From contig SVLK01000002.1 of assembly GCA_015067975.1 (NCBI GenBank), forward strand, positions 116,600 through 180,599: a stretch of 64,000 nucleotides of DNA, written 5' to 3'. The position numbers and the translations under genes were made by a program. Under the pieces are notes generated by a model. It saw only the letters and a program-made list of their open reading frames with translations, was not told the DNA's origin and made no database searches. Below are positions 62,455 through 64,000 of this stretch, one piece after another (position 1 is the stretch's first letter; each line of letters opens with the position of its first letter). Source of the stretch: Oscillospiraceae bacterium (GTDB taxonomy: Bacteria > Bacillota > Clostridia > Oscillospirales > Oscillospiraceae).

Positions 62455-62481
62455 AACGCCACCCGTTCGGGTGGCGTTTTT
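62455..62481. terminator. Terminator between EFR1 gene and zinc-ribbon operon
   Basis: AACGCCACCC (62455-62464) pairs perfectly with 62469-62478 around GTTC. T5 follows on plus and a T-rich run on minus, so it can stop both directions. Confidence 0.85.
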
Positions 62482-62487
62482 GTGTCG

Positions 62488-62574
62488 TTAGCGGTGGCTG
62501 ATCCAGATGGCAGCGATGGCGATCAGCACAACGGCTGCTGCCGGAAGAAGAATACTGACCAAAGAAAATGCCAT
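62488..62574 (-). CDS. 28-residue membrane peptide
   Basis: An ATG at 62574 behind AAGGAGATCACT opens 28 codons ending TAA at 62490-62488. The peptide begins MAFSLVSILLPAAAVVLIAI and ends AAIWISHR, one hydrophobic helix with a positively charged end. It lies 14 bp after the zinc-ribbon gene on the same strand and just before a terminator, so both may form one small operon. Function unknown; no homologue was recognised. Confidence 0.55.
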   Translation of the reverse strand: MAFSLVSILLPAAAVVLIAIAAIWISHR

Positions 62575-62588
62575 AGTGATCTCCTTTC

Positions 62589-62906
62589 TTAATCGGCGTA
62601 GTATTTGTACCCGCACAGGGGACAGGCGGGATAATCGAAGTCGTGCTTAATGCCGCAGTGGGGACAGGTTTTCTGGGGCAGCTCACTGGGCTCGTGCTGC
62701 TGTGGTGTAAAAATGTGCTCTGCATGCATGTCTGCGCGGTAAAATTCCAACTTTCCGCATTTGCTGCAGCAGAAAATGGCTACCTCCAATCCGCCTGCCA
62801 GCAGGTTGGGCCAATCGCCCAGAAGCCAGCTGGTTTGGCCCAGCTGCAGCTTTTCGGTTTTAATGTGATTCATTTCGCCGCCGCAGCGGGTGCAGTTCAT
62901 GGACAT
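62589..62906 (-). CDS. Zinc-ribbon protein, unknown function
   Basis: A 105-residue cytoplasmic protein. Three or four zinc knuckles are visible: CTRCGGEM at the start, CCSKCGKL near residue 46, and CPHCGIKHDFDYPACPLCGY near the end. A hydrophobic middle (WLLGDWPNLLAGGLEVAIF) joins them. Similar proteins of unknown role are common in Clostridia. The start at 62906 is an ATG behind AAGGAGCTCACT. It is followed by the 28-residue membrane peptide. Confidence 0.75.
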   Translation of the reverse strand: MSMNCTRCGGEMNHIKTEKLQLGQTSWLLGDWPNLLAGGLEVAIFCCSKCGKLEFYRADMHAEHIFTPQQHEPSELPQKTCPHCGIKHDFDYPACPLCGYKYYAD

Positions 62907-62916
62907 AGTGAGCTCC

Positions 62917-63600
62917 TTATACTATATTATATAGCTCCCGCAAATCGCGAATCTCGTAGTCGATACGCAAATCGTCGGGGCGAGCCTCGCCGTGGGGATT
63001 GTACCAGCAGCAGGGCAGGCCTGCATTGTTGGCGCCTTGGATGTCGCTGGACAAACCGTCGCCGATGACGATGCAGTTATCGGCGGTGATGCCGTCGATG
63101 CGGGCGAAGACATAATCAAAATAAGCCTTGTTAGGTTTGCTGGCTCCGGCATCCTCGGAAATGAACGCATCGGTGATATAGGGGGCAAGCTCACTGGCGG
63201 CCAAACGGGAACGCTGCACAGAAGCGACAGCGTTGGTGACGATGTAGAGCTGGTGCGTTTTGCTCAACTCCTGTACCACCTCCAGCGCGTGGGGCAGCAA
63301 TGCAGTGCTGCTGCCGAGGCCGGAGAGCTGGATGCGGTTGCATTCGGCGGGGTCGCGGTCGATGCCCTTTTGGGCAAGAAAGCGGCGGAAGCGCTCCACC
63401 ACCAGAAATTCCTTGGTCACCAGACCTGCATCCAACTGGTGCCACAGCGGGCGGTTGATGGACTCGTAGAACTCGTACAGCTCCTCGGAATACTCTAAAT
63501 CGCAATATTTGCAAACCTGCGCGAAGGCATTGTGATTGGCGGCTTCGAAATCAAATAATGTATTGTCTGCGTCAAAGAGCAGGTAGGGATAGCGGCTCAT
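62917..63600 (-). CDS. YjjG family noncanonical pyrimidine nucleotidase (HAD)
   Basis: A 227-residue haloacid-dehalogenase hydrolase. Motif I DADNTLFDFEAAN holds the nucleophile, NAVASVQRSRLAAS near residue 117 includes motif II, KPNKAYFD motif III, and GDGLSSDIQGANNAG motif IV. It is the YjjG subfamily, which removes noncanonical nucleotides such as dUMP or modified pyrimidines. ATG 63600 follows AGGAGGCTACCGCCT. It leads the run of three minus-strand genes here. Confidence 0.88.
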   Translation of the reverse strand: MSRYPYLLFDADNTLFDFEAANHNAFAQVCKYCDLEYSEELYEFYESINRPLWHQLDAGLVTKEFLVVERFRRFLAQKGIDRDPAECNRIQLSGLGSSTALLPHALEVVQELSKTHQLYIVTNAVASVQRSRLAASELAPYITDAFISEDAGASKPNKAYFDYVFARIDGITADNCIVIGDGLSSDIQGANNAGLPCCWYNPHGEARPDDLRIDYEIRDLRELYNIV

Positions 63601-63630
63601 AGGCGGTAGCCTCCTGTCGGTTTTTGGTTT

Positions 63631-63659
63631 AGTATATCACAGTGCGTCAAAGCGTGCAA
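63631..63659 (-). promoter_or_regulatory. Promoter of the yjjG-type gene
   Basis: Minus strand TTGCAC (63654-63659) and TATACT (63631-63636), 17-base spacing. Confidence 0.7.
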
Positions 63660-63744
63660 CTGCCGATAAAACGCCCAAAGGAGCGGCGCGGAAACTGGAA
63701 ACAATTGACAGGATATACAAATCAAAAAAACTTAAAAAAAGGTG

Positions 63745-63773
63745 TTGACAAAAGGAGGTCAGCGTGGTAATCT
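63745..63773 (+). promoter_or_regulatory. Probable rRNA promoter P1
   Basis: TTGACA (63745-63750) and TAATCT (63768-63773), 17-base spacing, preceded by an A-rich upstream stretch (63734-63740). Confidence 0.7.
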
Positions 63774-63838
63774 AACAAAGCTGTCTGCGAGAGCGGACGG
63801 CGGGTCCGAAAAAATCGACAACTTTTGTAAAAAAGGTG

Positions 63839-63867
63839 TTGACAAGCGAAACAAGATGTGGTAACAT
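63839..63867 (+). promoter_or_regulatory. Probable rRNA promoter P2
   Basis: TTGACA (63839-63844) and TAACAT (63862-63867), 17-base spacing. The 16-base block AAAAAAGGTGTTGACA at 63829-63844 repeats that at 63735-63750, 94 bp earlier. Confidence 0.7.
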
Positions 63868-64000
63868 CTGTAATGTTCCGCGATTGGGACGTGTACCTTG
63901 TAAATTAAACAATGAACGAAACGAAAAGCACCAGACGGGAGCACAGAAAAGTGCGACTGAAAAGCTTGCGTCAGTACCGGGTTTAGTCAATTACCGGGAG
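63868..64000 (+). other. Probable rRNA operon leader (16S expected beyond the window)
   Basis: No coding frame is convincing after P2. The sequence runs through ACCTTGTAAATTAAACAATG and AACGAAACGAAAAGCACCAG, wording typical of leaders upstream of 16S rRNA in Clostridia. The rRNA gene itself does not start before position 64000. Confidence 0.5.

Overview
The window is a stretch of ordinary chromosome from a moderately GC-rich, Gram-positive type Firmicute, most likely in the Oscillospiraceae/Ruminococcaceae group of Clostridia. This is inferred from strong AGGAGG ribosome sites, TTGACA/TATAAT promoters, a dnaG-rpoD operon, zinc-type L33 in front of secE-nusG, YlmH, DUF896, DUF1292, ECF transporter and EFR1-type genes, anaerobe functions (rubrerythrin, FNT channel, QueH, F420-hydrogenase-beta-like protein) and no outer-membrane genes. 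No rRNA gene lies inside the window, so the genus cannot be read directly. I saw no CRISPR array, insertion sequence, prophage or tRNA.

Layout. 1-6.6 kb: end of a DUF523 gene, then a LacI regulator with its own operator and a maltodextrin-type ABC transporter (binding protein plus two permeases, no ATPase) ending in malQ. 6.6-12.3 kb: uracil permease behind a leader-peptide/attenuator region, divergent bioY and biotin ligase, a split chromate-transporter pair, a YdcF-like protein and uridine kinase. 12.4-20 kb: a zinc-ribbon/Ig-like surface protein, an ABC exporter with ylmH, DUF896 and an XpaC-like gene, a TetR regulator, mgtC, a 29-residue small gene and proC. 20-26.5 kb: rubrerythrin, an FNT channel with a Nudix gene, small membrane proteins, tcdA, a membrane-anchored parvulin, an unassigned structured RNA and DUF1292. 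26.7-36.1 kb: a class A PBP, serC, a ClC transporter, an MBL lipoprotein, traX, an HI0933 flavoprotein and yqgF. 36.2-39.8 kb: rpmG-secE-nusG-rplK-rplA and rplJ-rplL with a ribosomal-protein L10 leader, but no rpoB-rpoC afterwards. 39.9-50.9 kb: an XRE-type membrane protein, cupin, rpoD and dnaG, a prolyl-tRNA deacylase-like gene with murC, cca, an EamA exporter, a YtvI-like protein, an ACT-domain protein and a small membrane protein. 50.9-63.6 kb: queH with an Fe-S protein, a methyltransferase, ecfA1-ecfA2-ecfT-truA, a DUF5711-like gene, cvpA, a ClpE-like ATPase, a cysteine-rich small gene, an EFR1 ferredoxin, a zinc-ribbon gene with a 28-residue membrane peptide and yjjG. 63.7-64.0 kb: two tandem strong promoters and a leader that look like the start of an rRNA operon.

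The most unusual observations are (a) a 19-codon leader ORF with a U-rich tail overlapping an intrinsic terminator in front of the uracil permease, arranged like pyrimidine-sensing transcription attenuation; (b) three 32-residue tandem repeats inserted between regions 1.2 and 2.1 of the housekeeping sigma factor; and (c) a roughly 260-nt terminator-ended structured RNA between a parvulin gene and a DUF1292 gene. All assignments come from reading the sequence; no database search was run.
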